From the NCBI RefSeq assembly GCF_001190945.1, contig NZ_CP011112.1:2666001-2730000 (forward strand): a stretch of 64,000 bases of DNA, in the 5' to 3' direction. The position numbers and the translations under genes were made by a program. Source of the stretch: Luteipulveratus mongoliensis. Its GTDB lineage: Bacteria > Actinomycetota > Actinomycetes > Actinomycetales > Dermatophilaceae. Positions 44,968-55,545 of the stretch are shown one piece after another (the first letter of the stretch is position 1; each line of letters begins with the position of its first letter). The notes beneath the pieces were generated by a model. It saw only the letters and a program-made list of their open reading frames with translations, did no database searches and had not been told where the DNA came from.

Positions 44968-45069
44968 TCGCGCGATGCTAGGGCTTCGGAGTGGCCAGAC
45001 GTCGTAGGCGGTGTCACATTCCAGGTGCGGATCGAGCCGAGCGCCCGGCGGTCGGCCTAGGTTGGACGC

Positions 45070-45243
45070 ATGAGCCACTGGTGGCACGTCGTGCAGGACC
45101 CGGCGCCACTACGTGCGATCTACGGAGTGGACAGCGTTCACCACTGTCCAGCTACGCGTCTTGCTTCTGGGGCGGATCTCGGCGTACCAGGAAGTGAACC
45201 GCCACTAGTGCAGACCATCGGACTGCATAAGGTGACCGCATGA
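45070..45243 (+). CDS. Small ORF or gene remnant ahead of mutA
   Basis: ATG 45070 opens a 57-residue frame starting MSHWWHVVQDPAPLRAIYGV. The beginning and the later [16 protein letters not shown] vaguely resemble the start of Imm50-like immunity proteins (W..VV.NP..LRAIYG...PPL..V.LH.V), with odd sequence in between. It ends overlapping the mutA start (CATGA). It may be a truncated remnant rather than a gene. Confidence 0.3.
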   Translation: MSHWWHVVQDPAPLRAIYGVDSVHHCPATRLASGADLGVPGSEPPLVQTIGLHKVTA

Positions 45244-47036
45244 TCGACCTGGACGACGACGCTGCGGGTCCGCAGCGGTCGGATGAGTGGCAGGACGCCG
45301 CCCGAGCCGTGCTGGCCAAGCAGAGGCGCGCGGTCGAGGGCGATCCTCGGCAGCTCCTCGACAGCGCGACGGTCGACGGGGTGCCGGTTCCGGCGCTCGC
45401 TGAGCCGCTCGAGACACATCGCGCTGCCCCGGGGGCCTTCCCGTTCGTCCGTGGTGGCAACCGCCCGGACGGCGCTGACCGTTGGGACGTGCGGGCCTGG
45501 ATGTCCTCGCGCGACGCGGCCGACGGAGCACGTGTCGCCGAGCAGGAGCTCGAGGGCGGCAGCACCTCCTTGTGGGTCGTCGTCGGTGGTGACGGCACGC
45601 CGGTCGACGCTGTGCCCGACCTCCTCGGCGGCGTCTATCTCGACCTGGCACCGGTGGTGGTCGAGGCAACCGGCGACGTCACGCCATTGAGCGCGGCACG
45701 GGCCCTGAGCGCCGTCGTCGAGAGTCGAGACGGTGCGCCGCACCCGCGCACCAACCTGGGCATCGACCCGTTCGGCCGAGCGTTGCGCCACGGTGGTGCG
45801 CCCGACGTCGCGGACGTCGGGCCGGGCGCTGAGCTCGGTGGACGACTCGGCATCCGCAGTCTGATCGTCGACGGCACCGCAGCGGCCGACCTCGGTGCGG
45901 GCGACGTCGCAGAGGTGGCGTTCCTGGTCGCCAGCGGACTCGAGTGTCTGAGAGTGCTCGAGGAGGCAGGCGTTGGCCTGCGAGATGCCTTGGGACAGCT
46001 GGAGTTTCGCGTCTCAGTGACCGATGAGCAGTTCGTCACCATCGCCAAGCTGCGGGCCGCACGGCTGCTCTGGGCGGCGGTGACTCGCGAGTGCGGCGCA
46101 GCACCGGCCGATGGCCTCATGCGCCAGCACGCCGTGACCTCGCGCGCCATGCTGACGCGATACGACCCGTGGACCAACCTGTTGCGTACGACGGTGGCAG
46201 CCTTCGCGGCCGGGGTCGCTGGCGCCGAGTCGGTGACCGTGCTTCCGTTCGACACCTCGGTCGGCCGGCCCGTGTCGCTGAGTCGCCGGATGGCGCGCAA
46301 CATCTCGACGCTGCTGGTCGATGAGTCACACGTCGCGATTGCCGCCGACCCGGCTGGTGGGTCGTACGCCGTGGAGCGGCTGACGGACGATCTCGCCGAG
46401 GCCGCATGGGCGCGCGTACAGCAGGTCGAGGCTGTGGGCGGGATGCGAAAGGCGTTGGTGGACAAGACGTTCCAGGAGATCGTCGAGGAGGACCGTGAGG
46501 CGCGCAGGGTGCTCGTGGGCTCACGGCGTCGTCCGGTGACCGGCGTCAGCGAGTTCCCACTGGCGGGCGAGACGCTCCTGCAGCGCGAGCCCTGGTCGAC
46601 CCCGCAGGTGTCCGGCTGGGCGGCAGACTTCGAGCGGCTCCGCGACGAGTCCGCGCCGGTCCCCGTGGTCCTCGCGACGATGGGCCCGGTCGCGGAGCAC
46701 ACCGCGCGAGCATCATTCGCGACCAACCTGCTCACCGCCGGGGGAGTGCGCTGCGAGAGCGCCGGCGCCACGGCCGGCCCGGCAGACGTCGTACCCCTGC
46801 TGGCCAAGAGCGGGACGGCGGCGGTGGTGGTGCTGGCGGGCAGTGACGCCCAGTACGCCTCGGACGGCGCGGCCTACATCGAGGCTCTGCGGCAGGCGGG
46901 TGCCGAGTGGGTAGTCCTGGCGGGCAAGCCGTCACCTGAGATGGCCCCGCTTGTCGACGACCACATCGCTACCGGGCAGGATGCGATCGATGTCCTGCAG
47001 CGGTTGCGTGCGCGCCTGGAAGGCGGCCATTCATGA
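45240..47036 (+). CDS. mutA: Methylmalonyl-CoA mutase small subunit
   Basis: A 598-residue beta subunit of the heterodimeric B12-dependent mutase. Mutase-family stretches: [71 protein letters not shown], and [23 protein letters not shown]. The C-terminal cobalamin-like fold (about 460-598) lacks D-x-H-x-x-G, as expected for the non-catalytic subunit. It lies in a mutA-mutB-meaB operon with ATGA overlaps. Confidence 0.95.
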   Translation: MIDLDDDAAGPQRSDEWQDAARAVLAKQRRAVEGDPRQLLDSATVDGVPVPALAEPLETHRAAPGAFPFVRGGNRPDGADRWDVRAWMSSRDAADGARVAEQELEGGSTSLWVVVGGDGTPVDAVPDLLGGVYLDLAPVVVEATGDVTPLSAARALSAVVESRDGAPHPRTNLGIDPFGRALRHGGAPDVADVGPGAELGGRLGIRSLIVDGTAAADLGAGDVAEVAFLVASGLECLRVLEEAGVGLRDALGQLEFRVSVTDEQFVTIAKLRAARLLWAAVTRECGAAPADGLMRQHAVTSRAMLTRYDPWTNLLRTTVAAFAAGVAGAESVTVLPFDTSVGRPVSLSRRMARNISTLLVDESHVAIAADPAGGSYAVERLTDDLAEAAWARVQQVEAVGGMRKALVDKTFQEIVEEDREARRVLVGSRRRPVTGVSEFPLAGETLLQREPWSTPQVSGWAADFERLRDESAPVPVVLATMGPVAEHTARASFATNLLTAGGVRCESAGATAGPADVVPLLAKSGTAAVVVLAGSDAQYASDGAAYIEALRQAGAEWVVLAGKPSPEMAPLVDDHIATGQDAIDVLQRLRARLEGGHS

Positions 47037-49264
47037 GCATTCCCAAGTCTTTTGGCGAGGTCAGCTGGGAGCAGGTGCGCGCCCTTGGTCTCGATACGTC
47101 CTCCGCTAGCGCTTCGGACTACTCGACCAGCGAGGATGGCTCCTCGACTGGCGGGGACGGCGATGGGTGGGAGGCACCCGAGGGCATCACGATCCGGCCG
47201 TCGTACGACGCCGCTGATCTCGACGGCCTCGATGCCTTGCAGACCTATCCGGGCCAGGCGCCGTTCCTGCGCGGTCCCTATCCCACGATGTACACCACGC
47301 AGCCGTGGACGGTGCGTCAGTACGCCGGCTTCTCGACCGCCGAGGAGTCCAACGCGTTCTACCGGCGCAACCTCGCAGGCGGTCAGAAGGGCCTGTCGGT
47401 CGCCTTCGACCTGGCGACGCACCGCGGCTACGACTCCGACCATCCGCGCGTGGCCGGTGACGTGGGTATGGCCGGGGTGGCCATCGACTCGATCCTCGAC
47501 ATGCGTCAGCTCTTCGACGGCATCCCGCTGGACCGGATGAGTGTCTCGATGACGATGAACGGCGCAGTGCTGCCGGTGCTCGCCCTCTTCATCGTCGCGG
47601 CCGAGGAGCAGGGGGTGAAGCCGGAGCAGCTCACGGGGACGATCCAGAACGACATCCTCAAGGAGTTCATGGTCCGCAACACCTACATCTACCCGCCCGA
47701 GCCGTCGATGCGGATCATCTCCGACATCTTCGCGTTCACCGCCGAGCGGATGCCGCGCTTCAACTCGATCTCGATCTCCGGCTATCACATCCAGGAGGCG
47801 GGGGCGACGGCCGACCTCGAGCTCGCTTACACCCTCGCCGACGGCATCGAGTACGTCCGCGCCGGCCAGGCAGCAGGTCTGGACATCGACGCGTTCGCGC
47901 CGCGGCTGTCGTTCTTCTGGGCGGTCGGGATGAACTTCTTCATGGAGGTCTCCAAGCTGCGTGCCGGCCGCGCGCTGTGGTCGCGAGCCATGAAGGAGCT
48001 CGGCGCCCAGAACCCGAAGTCGCGGTCGCTGCGGACCCACTGCCAGACCTCAGGATGGTCGCTCACCGCGCAGGACCCGTTCAACAACGTGGCGCGCACG
48101 TGCATCGAGGCGATGGCCGCGACGCAGGGTCACACGCAGTCCCTGCACACCAACGCCCTCGACGAGGCGATCGCCCTGCCCACGGACTTCTCCGCGCGCA
48201 TCGCCCGCAACACCCAGCTCCTCCTGCAGCAGGAGAGCGGCACGACCGGGATCATCGATCCGTGGGGCGGCTCCTACTACGTCGAGCGGCTGACCCACGA
48301 GCTGGCGGACCGTGCATGGCAGCACATCGAGGAGGTCGAGGCCGCGGGCGGCATGGCCAAGGCGATCGAGGCCGGCATCCCCAAGATGCGGATCGAGGAA
48401 GCGGCGGCCCGCACCCAGGCTCGGATCGATTCGGGGTCCCAGGTCGTCGTTGGGATCAACACCTACGTCAGCGATGAGGCTGATGAGGTCGAGGTGCTGC
48501 GCATCGACAATGCCTCGGTGCGTTCGCAGCAGATCGCCAAGCTTGAGCGCCTGCGCCGCGAACGCGACAACGATGCGGTCGAGACGGCGCTCGCACACCT
48601 GACCCGATCAGCAGCCGAGTCCTCAGGCGCTGCAAGCGATCTCACCGACAACCTGCTCGCGCGCGCTGTCGAGGCGGCGCGCGCCCACGCCACGGTCGGT
48701 GAGATCTCCGACGCCCTCGAGAAGGCGTACGGCCGTCACACCGCAGTGATCCGTACGATCTCAGGGGTGTACCGCGACGAGACACGCCAGTCCGGCGGCG
48801 AGGACGCCGTACGCCGGGTGCTCGAGGCCACCTCGAGGTTCGCCGAGGCTGAGGGCCGGCGGCCACGGATCCTGGTGGCCAAGATGGGCCAGGACGGTCA
48901 CGACCGCGGTCAGAAGGTCATCGTCACGGCGTTTGCCGACATGGGCTTCGACGTCGACGTGGGCCCGCTGTTCGCCACGCCGGAGGAGGTCGCGCAGCAG
49001 GCGGTCGACAACGACGTGCACCTGGTGGGCGTCAACTCCCTGGCCGCAGGCCACCTGACTCTGGTGCCGGCCCTGCGCGAGGCACTCGCCGCGGCCGGTC
49101 GGCCCGACATCATGATCGTCGTCGGCGGGGTGATCCCGCCGGCCGACGTCCCGTTGCTCGAGGAGATGGGCGCGGCGGCCGTCTTCCCGCCCGGCACGGT
49201 GATCGCCGAGGCGGCGATCACCCTGTTGCGCGACCTGGCTGCCGCGCACGGACACGACGCATGA
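47033..49264 (+). CDS. mutB: Methylmalonyl-CoA mutase large subunit
   Basis: A 743-residue catalytic subunit interconverting methylmalonyl-CoA and succinyl-CoA. TIM-barrel segments include [35 protein letters not shown] and [16 protein letters not shown]; the cobalamin-binding motif DGHDRG places His623 as the cobalt ligand. Residues 19-32 ([14 protein letters not shown]) are encoded by an intergenic palindromic repeat inserted in frame (47087-47128), so the N-terminal linker differs from the usual family. Coupled to mutA and meaB. Confidence 0.96.
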   Translation: MSIPKSFGEVSWEQVRALGLDTSSASASDYSTSEDGSSTGGDGDGWEAPEGITIRPSYDAADLDGLDALQTYPGQAPFLRGPYPTMYTTQPWTVRQYAGFSTAEESNAFYRRNLAGGQKGLSVAFDLATHRGYDSDHPRVAGDVGMAGVAIDSILDMRQLFDGIPLDRMSVSMTMNGAVLPVLALFIVAAEEQGVKPEQLTGTIQNDILKEFMVRNTYIYPPEPSMRIISDIFAFTAERMPRFNSISISGYHIQEAGATADLELAYTLADGIEYVRAGQAAGLDIDAFAPRLSFFWAVGMNFFMEVSKLRAGRALWSRAMKELGAQNPKSRSLRTHCQTSGWSLTAQDPFNNVARTCIEAMAATQGHTQSLHTNALDEAIALPTDFSARIARNTQLLLQQESGTTGIIDPWGGSYYVERLTHELADRAWQHIEEVEAAGGMAKAIEAGIPKMRIEEAAARTQARIDSGSQVVVGINTYVSDEADEVEVLRIDNASVRSQQIAKLERLRRERDNDAVETALAHLTRSAAESSGAASDLTDNLLARAVEAARAHATVGEISDALEKAYGRHTAVIRTISGVYRDETRQSGGEDAVRRVLEATSRFAEAEGRRPRILVAKMGQDGHDRGQKVIVTAFADMGFDVDVGPLFATPEEVAQQAVDNDVHLVGVNSLAAGHLTLVPALREALAAAGRPDIMIVVGGVIPPADVPLLEEMGAAAVFPPGTVIAEAAITLLRDLAAAHGHDA
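47087..47128. repeat. Palindromic repeat element inside mutB
   Basis: A 42-base copy starting GGTCTCGATACG and ending CTACTCGACC, equal to the reverse complement of the element at 34139-34178 apart from two inserted bases and one C-to-T change. It occupies exactly 14 codons of mutB. Confidence 0.9.
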
Positions 49265-50241
49265 CCCCGACCGCCGAACCGGAGGCGCTCTTGGCCGCCG
49301 TCCGGTCCGGGGACCGGGCGGCGCTGTCGCGAGCGATCACGCTCATGGAGTCCACGCGGGCTGACCATCGGGCACGTGCCCGCGAGCTGGTCGCGGGTCT
49401 GACGCCTGGTGCGACATCGGTGCGTCTCGGGATCTCGGGTACGCCTGGGGTCGGCAAGTCGACCTTCATCGAGGCCCTCGGTACTCACCTTCTCGAGCAG
49501 GGCCACCGCGTCGGTGTGCTGGCCGTCGACCCGTCGAGCACCCGCACCGGAGGCTCGGTCCTCGGCGACAAGACGCGGATGCCGCGTCTTGGCACCAGCA
49601 CCGATGCCTACGTCCGACCGTCTCCGACCTCGGGCACACTCGGCGGAGTCACGCGTGCCACCGCGCAGACGATCCCGGTGCTGGAGGCGGCCGGCTACGA
49701 CGTCGTCCTGGTGGAGACCGTCGGAGTCGGGCAGTCCGAGACGGCGGTCGCCGGCATGGTCGACACCTTCCTCCTGCTCGGTCTGGCGCGATCAGGCGAC
49801 CAGCTCCAGGGCATCAAGAAGGGCGTGCTGGAGATCGCGGATGTCCTAGCGGTCAACAAGGCGGACGGCGACTACGCCGATCAGGCGCAGTCCGCCGCCA
49901 AAGAGCTTGCGGGCGCGGTCCGCCTCGTCCATCCCCGCGGAAGTCGTTGGGTACCACCGGTGCTCACCACTTCCGGGCTCACCGGAGATGGTGTGGCGGA
50001 GGCGTGGGACGCCGTACGCCGACACCGTGAGTCGTTCGGTGAGGACGGGCTGGCACGCAAGCGCGCGGAGCAGCAGTGGGAGCTCGCAGAGCTGTTGGTG
50101 CGCGATGAGCTCGAGCAGCGCTGGCGTCGCTCGGCGGCCGTCCAGGCGGCCACACCCGACCTGCGCCAGCAGGTGCTCCACAAGAACCTGCCAGCCGTCG
50201 CCGCGGCCGACCGGCTGCTCGCGGCGTACGACTCCGACTGA
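49261..50241 (+). CDS. meaB: Methylmalonyl-CoA mutase-associated GTPase MeaB
   Basis: A 326-residue G3E-family P-loop GTPase that loads and protects the mutase cofactor. Walker [10 protein letters not shown] (60-68), ...[13 protein letters not shown] (switch), LAVNKADG (base specificity) and a C-terminal helical dimerisation part. ATGA overlap with mutB. ArgK is an older name. Confidence 0.95.
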   Translation: MTPTAEPEALLAAVRSGDRAALSRAITLMESTRADHRARARELVAGLTPGATSVRLGISGTPGVGKSTFIEALGTHLLEQGHRVGVLAVDPSSTRTGGSVLGDKTRMPRLGTSTDAYVRPSPTSGTLGGVTRATAQTIPVLEAAGYDVVLVETVGVGQSETAVAGMVDTFLLLGLARSGDQLQGIKKGVLEIADVLAVNKADGDYADQAQSAAKELAGAVRLVHPRGSRWVPPVLTTSGLTGDGVAEAWDAVRRHRESFGEDGLARKRAEQQWELAELLVRDELEQRWRRSAAVQAATPDLRQQVLHKNLPAVAAADRLLAAYDSD

Positions 50242-50248
50242 TCGGCGC

Positions 50249-51058
50249 CTAGCTCACGCCCCGCTCGACGACCGCGTGGACCGCGGCCAGTGCCGCAGCG
50301 TTGCCGTCGATGTCGACCTCTTCGGATGTCGGTCGGCCCCACAACCACAGGTCGAGGTCTGCGGCCTTGCCCGAGACGGTGACCCCGGGCGAGGCGGCGC
50401 CGTCCTCGACGAGTCCGAAGCGGTGGTCGTCGGTGGGCTCGCCGCCCCACGGCGGTTTGCCCGTGAAGCGGCCGATGGACACGTCCCACGTGCTGTCGGT
50501 GTCGGTCGCGTGGAAGCGCGCGGTGTGCTCGCCGGCCGCGAACGTCCCCCAGTCGGGGTGCTCGCCGTGCATGATCCGCAGGGCCTCGTCGACACCGTCG
50601 GTAGCAAGGTCCGCGTCGATGGGCGCCCGGTCGGTGCCGGCGGTGAGCTCGGCGTCGATCCGGTGGATGAGTGCCTCGTGAGCCTGCCGGCGACGGATGT
50701 AGGCGACGGTGTGGAGCGCGGGATCGGAGACCCACATCCACCGCGGCTCGCTCGGGTCGGCTGCGGCGGCCGACTCGCACAGGTGCGGGCTCCACCGGTC
50801 GTAGAAGCGCAGCAGCCCGGCGTGGTCCTCAGGGCGCTCCGGGTCGGCGAGGTCCTCGATCTGCTGGACGGTCCGCAGGTCCTCGCTGAGGATCGAGCCC
50901 CAGAACCACTGGACCTCAGCCAGATGCCAGAGAAGGTCGTCGGTCTGCCATCCCGGGCACGTGGGAACCTCCGCGTCACGCGGCGCCAGGCGGATCGCGT
51001 CGTTGAACCGGACGGACTCGCGCGCCAGGTGCTCCAGGAAGGGCAGCTCAGAAGTCAT
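50249..51058 (-). CDS. DinB/maleylpyruvate-isomerase-like mycothiol-dependent enzyme
   Basis: A 269-residue protein with a DinB-fold N-terminal domain (FLEHLARESVRFNDAIRLAPRDAEVPTCPGWQTDDLLWHLAEVQWFWGSILS; metal-binding His in WHLAEVQ and RRRQAHEALIHRIDAE) and an MDMPI C-terminal domain. These actinobacterial enzymes use mycothiol; substrate unknown. Start ATG 51058; the extended frame to 51139 has no support. Convergent with meaB. Confidence 0.83.
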   Translation of the reverse strand: MTSELPFLEHLARESVRFNDAIRLAPRDAEVPTCPGWQTDDLLWHLAEVQWFWGSILSEDLRTVQQIEDLADPERPEDHAGLLRFYDRWSPHLCESAAAADPSEPRWMWVSDPALHTVAYIRRRQAHEALIHRIDAELTAGTDRAPIDADLATDGVDEALRIMHGEHPDWGTFAAGEHTARFHATDTDSTWDVSIGRFTGKPPWGGEPTDDHRFGLVEDGAASPGVTVSGKAADLDLWLWGRPTSEEVDIDGNAAALAAVHAVVERGVS

Positions 51059-51128
51059 GGGACGGCACGGTAGTAGGGGAGCGCGTCGGGCACGAACCGG
51101 TCCGTCCGGTCGACCAGCGTCCGAGACA

Positions 51129-51779
51129 TCATCGGACACCCCTCGGCCGCAGCTGGATGCTGATCCGCGGTCCGACCGGCTTGCTGGTCTTGGGGATCGC
51201 GTGCTCCCAGGTGCGCTGGCACGAGCCGCCCATGACGAGCAGATCGCCGTGGCCGATCACGAGGCGTACGGACTCGCCTCCGCCGCGTGGTCGCAGGGCC
51301 AGCGTGCGCGGCGAGCCGATCGAGATGATGGCGACCATCGTGTCGTGAGTGTTGCCCCGGCCCTCCCGGTCGCCGTGCCAGGCGACCGAGTCCCGACCGT
51401 CGCGATAGAGACACATACCCGCGGTGCGGAAGGGCTCACGAAGCTCGGCTCGGTAGTAGTCGGACAGCTGGTCGCGCGCCTGCTCCACGACGGGGTCCGG
51501 CCACGGCTCTCCCTCGCCGTAGAAGCGCAGCAGGCGCGGGGTGTCGACCTCGCGGTCATACATCCAGCGCCGCTCGCCGCGCCACTCCACTCCGGCTGAC
51601 CCCCCGAGAGTCAGCCGGGTGAAGAGCTCGTCCGCGCCGGTCAACCAGCCTGGACGCATGTCGACCCACGCGCCATGTGTCAGCGGCGTCCGGCGAACCG
51701 CACCGTTGAGTGGGCGCAGGCCGACGTCGTCGACCTGGTCGAGCAGTGATCCCTGGAGTGCGGCGTGAAGCTCGCTCAT
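51129..51779 (-). CDS. alkB: AlkB-type alpha-ketoglutarate dioxygenase
   Basis: A 216-residue Fe(II)/2-oxoglutarate dioxygenase repairing alkylated bases by oxidation. The iron triad is His135-x-Asp137 (VAWHGDREG) and His193 (WEHAIPK), with 2OG-binding Arg205 and Arg211 in RISIQLRPRG. Other AlkB marks: DYYRAELREPFRTAGMCLYRDGRDS. The ATG at 51779 is only 6 bases from a TATAGT promoter hexamer, implying a leaderless mRNA, and a LexA box overlaps the promoter. An in-frame start at 51815 would put the SOS box in the coding region and is rejected. Confidence 0.9.
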   Translation of the reverse strand: MSELHAALQGSLLDQVDDVGLRPLNGAVRRTPLTHGAWVDMRPGWLTGADELFTRLTLGGSAGVEWRGERRWMYDREVDTPRLLRFYGEGEPWPDPVVEQARDQLSDYYRAELREPFRTAGMCLYRDGRDSVAWHGDREGRGNTHDTMVAIISIGSPRTLALRPRGGGESVRLVIGHGDLLVMGGSCQRTWEHAIPKTSKPVGPRISIQLRPRGVR

Positions 51780-51784
51780 GCCGA

Positions 51785-51805
51785 AACTATAGAACACATG
51801 TTCGA
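51785..51805 (-). promoter_or_regulatory. alkB promoter with LexA (SOS) box
   Basis: GAAC-ACAT-GTTC (51792-51803, followed by GA) fits the actinobacterial LexA site GAAC-N4-GTTC. Reading on the minus strand, it is followed by TATAGT (51790-51785), an apparent -10 hexamer. The start point would fall at the A of ATG 51779. Confidence 0.72.
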
Positions 51806-51833
51806 AGACGATCAAGGGGTCATGTCGTGCCGA

Positions 51834-53411
51834 TCAGGGACGTACGGACTCCAGGACCGCCTGCGCGGCGTGGTAGCCGCCCAGTCCGCTGACCCCGCCA
51901 CCGCGATGGCTGCCCGCGCCGCAGAGCAGGACACGGTCGTACGACGTTGCCACGCCCCAGCGTTGTGCCGGCGTCTCGAGCGGCTCGTCGTCCTCGGCGA
52001 AGGGCCAGGCGAGTGGCCCGTGGAAGATGTTGCCGCCGGGCATCGAGATATCGCGCTCGAGATCCAGCGTCGTCTTGGTCTCGATGCAGAGGTGACCTTC
52101 AGACGTACGCATGATCACGTCTTCCACCGGCTCGGCGAGGACCGAGGAGAGGGAGTCGAGCACCGAGCGTTCGAGCTTGGACCGCTGTTCATCGTGTCGC
52201 GCCGGATCGATCAGCCGATGCGGTGTCTGCAGCGAGAAGACCGTCAGCGTGTGGGCTCCCGAGGCGCGCAGCTCGGGGCTGAGGATGGTCGGATCCGTGA
52301 GCGAGTGGCAGTAGATCTCGGCCGGCATCGGATCAGGAACGCGCCCGGATTTCGCTGTGGCATAAGCAGATTCGAGCTGGCTGTAGAGCTCGTTGATGTG
52401 GAACGTCCCTCCGAACGCGGCCGCCGGGTCGACGCCTTGCTCGCGCAGCCGTGGCAGCCGGCTCAGCAGCAGGTTGACCTTCACCTGGGAACCCTCGGCC
52501 GCTGGTCGGTCCGCGGTGTCGCCCATGAGGTCCGCGAGCACCCCGGGCGCGGCACCACACAGCACATGGTTGCCATGGACCTGATGACTGCCCGCCGCGT
52601 CGTCGTACGCCACCTGTCCGTCACCGTCGATGGACCGTACGGTTGCGCCCACCTGGATCGTCGCCCCCGCCTCGCGAGCGGCGCGTTCGAGGGCGCCTGA
52701 GACCTCGCCCATTCCCCCGACCGGGACGTCCCAGGCCCCGGTGCCACCGCCGATCACGTGGTAGAGGAAGCAGATGTTCTGCTGAAGATCGCGCTGATGG
52801 GCCTCGGCGAAGGTGCTGATCAGGCCATCGGTGAGGACGACGCCGCGGACGAGGTCGTCGCGCACGCTCGACTCGATGACCTCGCCGAGCGGCCGCTCGA
52901 TGTAGGCGTCCCAGGTGCGGTCGTCCCCGAGCAGCGCTCGCGCCTGGGCGCGGCGGGGGAGTGGCCCGGTGACGGTCGGCCACAGGGCGGCGGCGAGCTG
53001 TGCGGTGCGCCCGTAGAACTCGGTGAAGCCCGCGGTGTCCTCGGCGGCGCCGATGGCGGCGAACGACGCGTTCGTCGCTGCCGCGTCCTGGTTGTCGACG
53101 AGCAGTCCCGTGTCCGTGCCGGGGCGTGGCGTGTAGGACGCAAAACGCCTGCGCCGCAACGTGATTGACAGACCAAGGTCGTCGATCACCTGTTGTGGCA
53201 GGAGGCTGACGAGGTAGGAGTAGCGCGACAACCGGGCGCCTGTCCCGGGGAAGGCCTCGGCAGACACGGCCGCGCCGCCCACATGGTCCTGCCGCTCCAG
53301 CACCAGGACGGAGAGGCCGGCGTGCGCCAGGTAGGCGGCCGCAGTCAGACCGTTGTGCCCCCCGCCCACGACCACGACGTCGTACGAAGAGCGGTCAGCC
53401 TGGAGGGACAT
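51834..53411 (-). CDS. Phytoene-desaturase-like FAD oxidoreductase
   Basis: A 525-residue flavoprotein: N-terminal dinucleotide motif VVVGGGHNGLTAAAYLAHAGLSVLVLE (about 12-38), the HNGL form of actinobacterial desaturase-like NAD(P)/FAD oxidoreductases (including PDSR1/CrtI relatives), and the C-terminal flavin motif GAGSHRGGGVSGLGGYHAAQAVL. No other carotenoid gene is nearby, so the substrate is unknown. The start is ATG 53411, preceded by CTC-CAGG; the frame to 53477 is discounted. Confidence 0.88.
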   Translation of the reverse strand: MSLQADRSSYDVVVVGGGHNGLTAAAYLAHAGLSVLVLERQDHVGGAAVSAEAFPGTGARLSRYSYLVSLLPQQVIDDLGLSITLRRRRFASYTPRPGTDTGLLVDNQDAAATNASFAAIGAAEDTAGFTEFYGRTAQLAAALWPTVTGPLPRRAQARALLGDDRTWDAYIERPLGEVIESSVRDDLVRGVVLTDGLISTFAEAHQRDLQQNICFLYHVIGGGTGAWDVPVGGMGEVSGALERAAREAGATIQVGATVRSIDGDGQVAYDDAAGSHQVHGNHVLCGAAPGVLADLMGDTADRPAAEGSQVKVNLLLSRLPRLREQGVDPAAAFGGTFHINELYSQLESAYATAKSGRVPDPMPAEIYCHSLTDPTILSPELRASGAHTLTVFSLQTPHRLIDPARHDEQRSKLERSVLDSLSSVLAEPVEDVIMRTSEGHLCIETKTTLDLERDISMPGGNIFHGPLAWPFAEDDEPLETPAQRWGVATSYDRVLLCGAGSHRGGGVSGLGGYHAAQAVLESVRP

Positions 53412-53487
53412 GCTCGGGAGCCTAGTTGGCGCCGTCTGGGTGCGTGTCGAGACGCTGGTGTCGGTGGGGTGGCGCACAATGGAGCGG

Positions 53488-54279
53488 ATGCCCCTCTACC
53501 GAGATGCCGCGATCGTGCTGCGGACGCACAAGCTGGGTGAGGCCGACCGCATCGTGACGATGCTCGGCCGCAACCGCGGCAAGGTGCGTGCCGTGGCCAA
53601 GGGCGTACGGCGTACGCGCTCTCGCTTCGGCGCGCGTCTCGAGCCGGGCATGGTCGTGGATCTGCAGTGCTACGAGGGCCGTTCGCTCGACACGGTGACC
53701 CAGGCGGAGTCGCTGGCGCCCTACGGCGAGCACATCTCTCGCGACTACTCCGCGTGGACGGCGGCGACAGCGATGCTCGAGACCGCCGACCGGCTGACTG
53801 AGGAGCATGAGCCGATCACCGCCCAGTTCACCTTGCTGGCGGGTGGGCTCAGCGCGCTCGCCGGCCGCCAGCACGACTCCTCCCTGGTTCTCGACTCCTA
53901 CCTCGTGCGTGCCGTGTCGGTCGCCGGCTGGGCACCGACGTTCAGCTCGTGCGCCGGTTGCGGCGCACCGGGTCCGCACCGCGGGTTCAACCTCGCCAGC
54001 GGAGGAGCGGTGTGCGCCCTGTGCCGCCCGCCGGGGTCGGCTGCGCCGCGACCGGAGACCTTCACGCTGCTGTCCGCTCTGCTCGTGGGCGACTGGGCAA
54101 CGGCCGACGACAGCGACCCTCGCGCCCGAGAGGAGGCCAGCGGACTGGTGGCCGCCTACCTGCAGTGGCACCTCGAGCGCGGTGTGCGATCGTTGCGCCT
54201 CGTGGACCGCGCCGACTCCTCTGCACCGCACCAGCACACCGCGCAGGATGACCTGCCCGCCGCCGAGGCGGCCCGGTGA
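53488..54279 (+). CDS. recO: DNA repair protein RecO
   Basis: A 263-residue RecF-pathway mediator. OB-fold N-terminus [20 protein letters not shown] (1-80), a helical domain and a zinc finger CAGCG...CALC (CxxC pair, about 153-177). It anneals ssDNA and loads RecA with RecR. ATG 53488 with GGAG three bases upstream; ATG 53479 also possible. Stop overlaps uppS (GTGA). Confidence 0.93.
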   Translation: MPLYRDAAIVLRTHKLGEADRIVTMLGRNRGKVRAVAKGVRRTRSRFGARLEPGMVVDLQCYEGRSLDTVTQAESLAPYGEHISRDYSAWTAATAMLETADRLTEEHEPITAQFTLLAGGLSALAGRQHDSSLVLDSYLVRAVSVAGWAPTFSSCAGCGAPGPHRGFNLASGGAVCALCRPPGSAAPRPETFTLLSALLVGDWATADDSDPRAREEASGLVAAYLQWHLERGVRSLRLVDRADSSAPHQHTAQDDLPAAEAAR

Positions 54280-55088
54280 GGGGCCGTCGTACGCCGGTGG
54301 TCCAGCGCGAGGTCATCGCCCCACCGGCGCACCCGAGTGGGGCGCGGCCACCGGAGATCCCCGCAGAGCTGGTGCCCCAGCACATCGCGATGGTCATGGA
54401 CGGCAACGGTCGCTGGGCCAACTCGCGCGGGCTGCCCCGCACCAAGGGCCACGAGGCCGGTGAGGCCCAGCTCATCGACGTGATCGCCGGTGCCATCGAG
54501 CTCGGTGTGCCCAACCTGTCGGCCTACATGTTCTCCACCGAGAACTGGAAGCGTTCGCCCGACGAGGTGCGCTTCCTGATGGGCTTCAACCGCGACGTGA
54601 TCCGGCGACGGGTCGACATGCTCGACTCCTGGGGAGTGCGCTGTCGGTGGTCCGGGCAGCGGCCGCGGCTGTGGCGCTCGGTGATCAAGGAGCTCGAGTC
54701 GGCCGAGGAGCGCACTCGCGACAACACCGTGATGACTTTGCAGATGTGCGTCAACTACGGCGGCCGGGCGGAGATCGCGGACTCGACGCGAAGGATCGCC
54801 GAGCTGGTGCAGGCCGGCAAGCTGCGCGCCGACAAGATCGACGAGCGCACGGTCGCTCGCTACATGACGTGGCCGGACACCCCGGACGTCGACCTGTTCG
54901 TCCGGTCCTCGGGCGAGCAGCGGACCAGCAACTTCATGCTCTGGCAGTCGGCCTACGCCGAGATGGTCTTCCTGGACACGCTGTGGCCGGACTTCGACCG
55001 ACGCCACCTGTGGGAAGCCGTACAGATCTATGCCGAGCGCGACCGTCGCTATGGCGGAGCGATCGATCGATCGGGACGATCAACCTGA
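54276..55088 (+). CDS. uppS: Isoprenyl transferase UppS (undecaprenyl/decaprenyl diphosphate synthase)
   Basis: A 270-residue cis-prenyltransferase. The catalytic [10 protein letters not shown] (Asp in MDGNGRWA), [23 protein letters not shown] and [26 protein letters not shown] are family signatures. It makes the lipid carrier for cell-wall polymers. The N-terminal ~35 residues are a variable basic Pro-rich tail. GTG start overlaps recO. Confidence 0.95.
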   Translation: MRGRRTPVVQREVIAPPAHPSGARPPEIPAELVPQHIAMVMDGNGRWANSRGLPRTKGHEAGEAQLIDVIAGAIELGVPNLSAYMFSTENWKRSPDEVRFLMGFNRDVIRRRVDMLDSWGVRCRWSGQRPRLWRSVIKELESAEERTRDNTVMTLQMCVNYGGRAEIADSTRRIAELVQAGKLRADKIDERTVARYMTWPDTPDVDLFVRSSGEQRTSNFMLWQSAYAEMVFLDTLWPDFDRRHLWEAVQIYAERDRRYGGAIDRSGRST

Positions 55089-55118
55089 CATCACGTGCCC
55101 TCCAGGGCACCAGATGTC
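55087..55118. terminator. Bidirectional terminator between uppS and zur
   Basis: GACATC (55087-55092) with GATGTC (55113-55118) enclose GTGCCCT (55095-55101) with AGGGCAC (55104-55110): a 13-bp stem with one 2x2 internal loop. It starts at the uppS stop and precedes the convergent zur end. Confidence 0.7.
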
Positions 55119-55128
55119 GCAACGATCG

Positions 55129-55545
55129 TCAGCGGCGCTGGCAGGCTTGGCAGGTGCCGAAGAGCTCGATGGTGTGCGTGACGTCGCGGTAGCCGTTCTC
55201 GACACCGATGCGCTCGGCCCACCGCTCCACGGTCGGACCATCGACCTCCACGGTCGCACCGCAGTCGCGGCAGACCAGGTGATGGTGATGGCCGGTGCTG
55301 CACTGTCGGTAGACGGCCTCGCCGTCATCGGTGCGCAGGACGTCGACCTCGCCGTCGGCGGCCATGGTCTGCAGCGTGCGGTAGACCGTGGCGAGCCCGA
55401 CCGCATCGCCCTGTGACCGCAGCCGGGCGTGCAGGTCCTGCGCCGACGTGAAGTCATCGAGCTCGGAGAGCATCCCCGAGACGGCGGTGCGCTGTCGGGT
55501 CGGGCGTCGGGTCGGGCCCTCGTTGCCTGCGGGCTGCGCGGTCAT
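55129..55545 (-). CDS. zur: Fur-family zinc regulator Zur
   Basis: A 138-residue Fur-family repressor. Winged helix with TSAQDLHARLRSQGDAVGLATVYRTLQTMAADG (about 33-65); metal sites RQCSTGHHHHLVCRDCG (His cluster plus CxxC) and FGTCQACQ (second CxxC, structural zinc). It ends a znuA-znuC-znuB-zur operon, so it is identified as Zur by context. GAAGGAGGAACG gives a strong ribosome binding site; ATG overlaps the znuB stop (TGATG). Confidence 0.93.
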   Translation of the reverse strand: MTAQPAGNEGPTRRPTRQRTAVSGMLSELDDFTSAQDLHARLRSQGDAVGLATVYRTLQTMAADGEVDVLRTDDGEAVYRQCSTGHHHHLVCRDCGATVEVDGPTVERWAERIGVENGYRDVTHTIELFGTCQACQRR

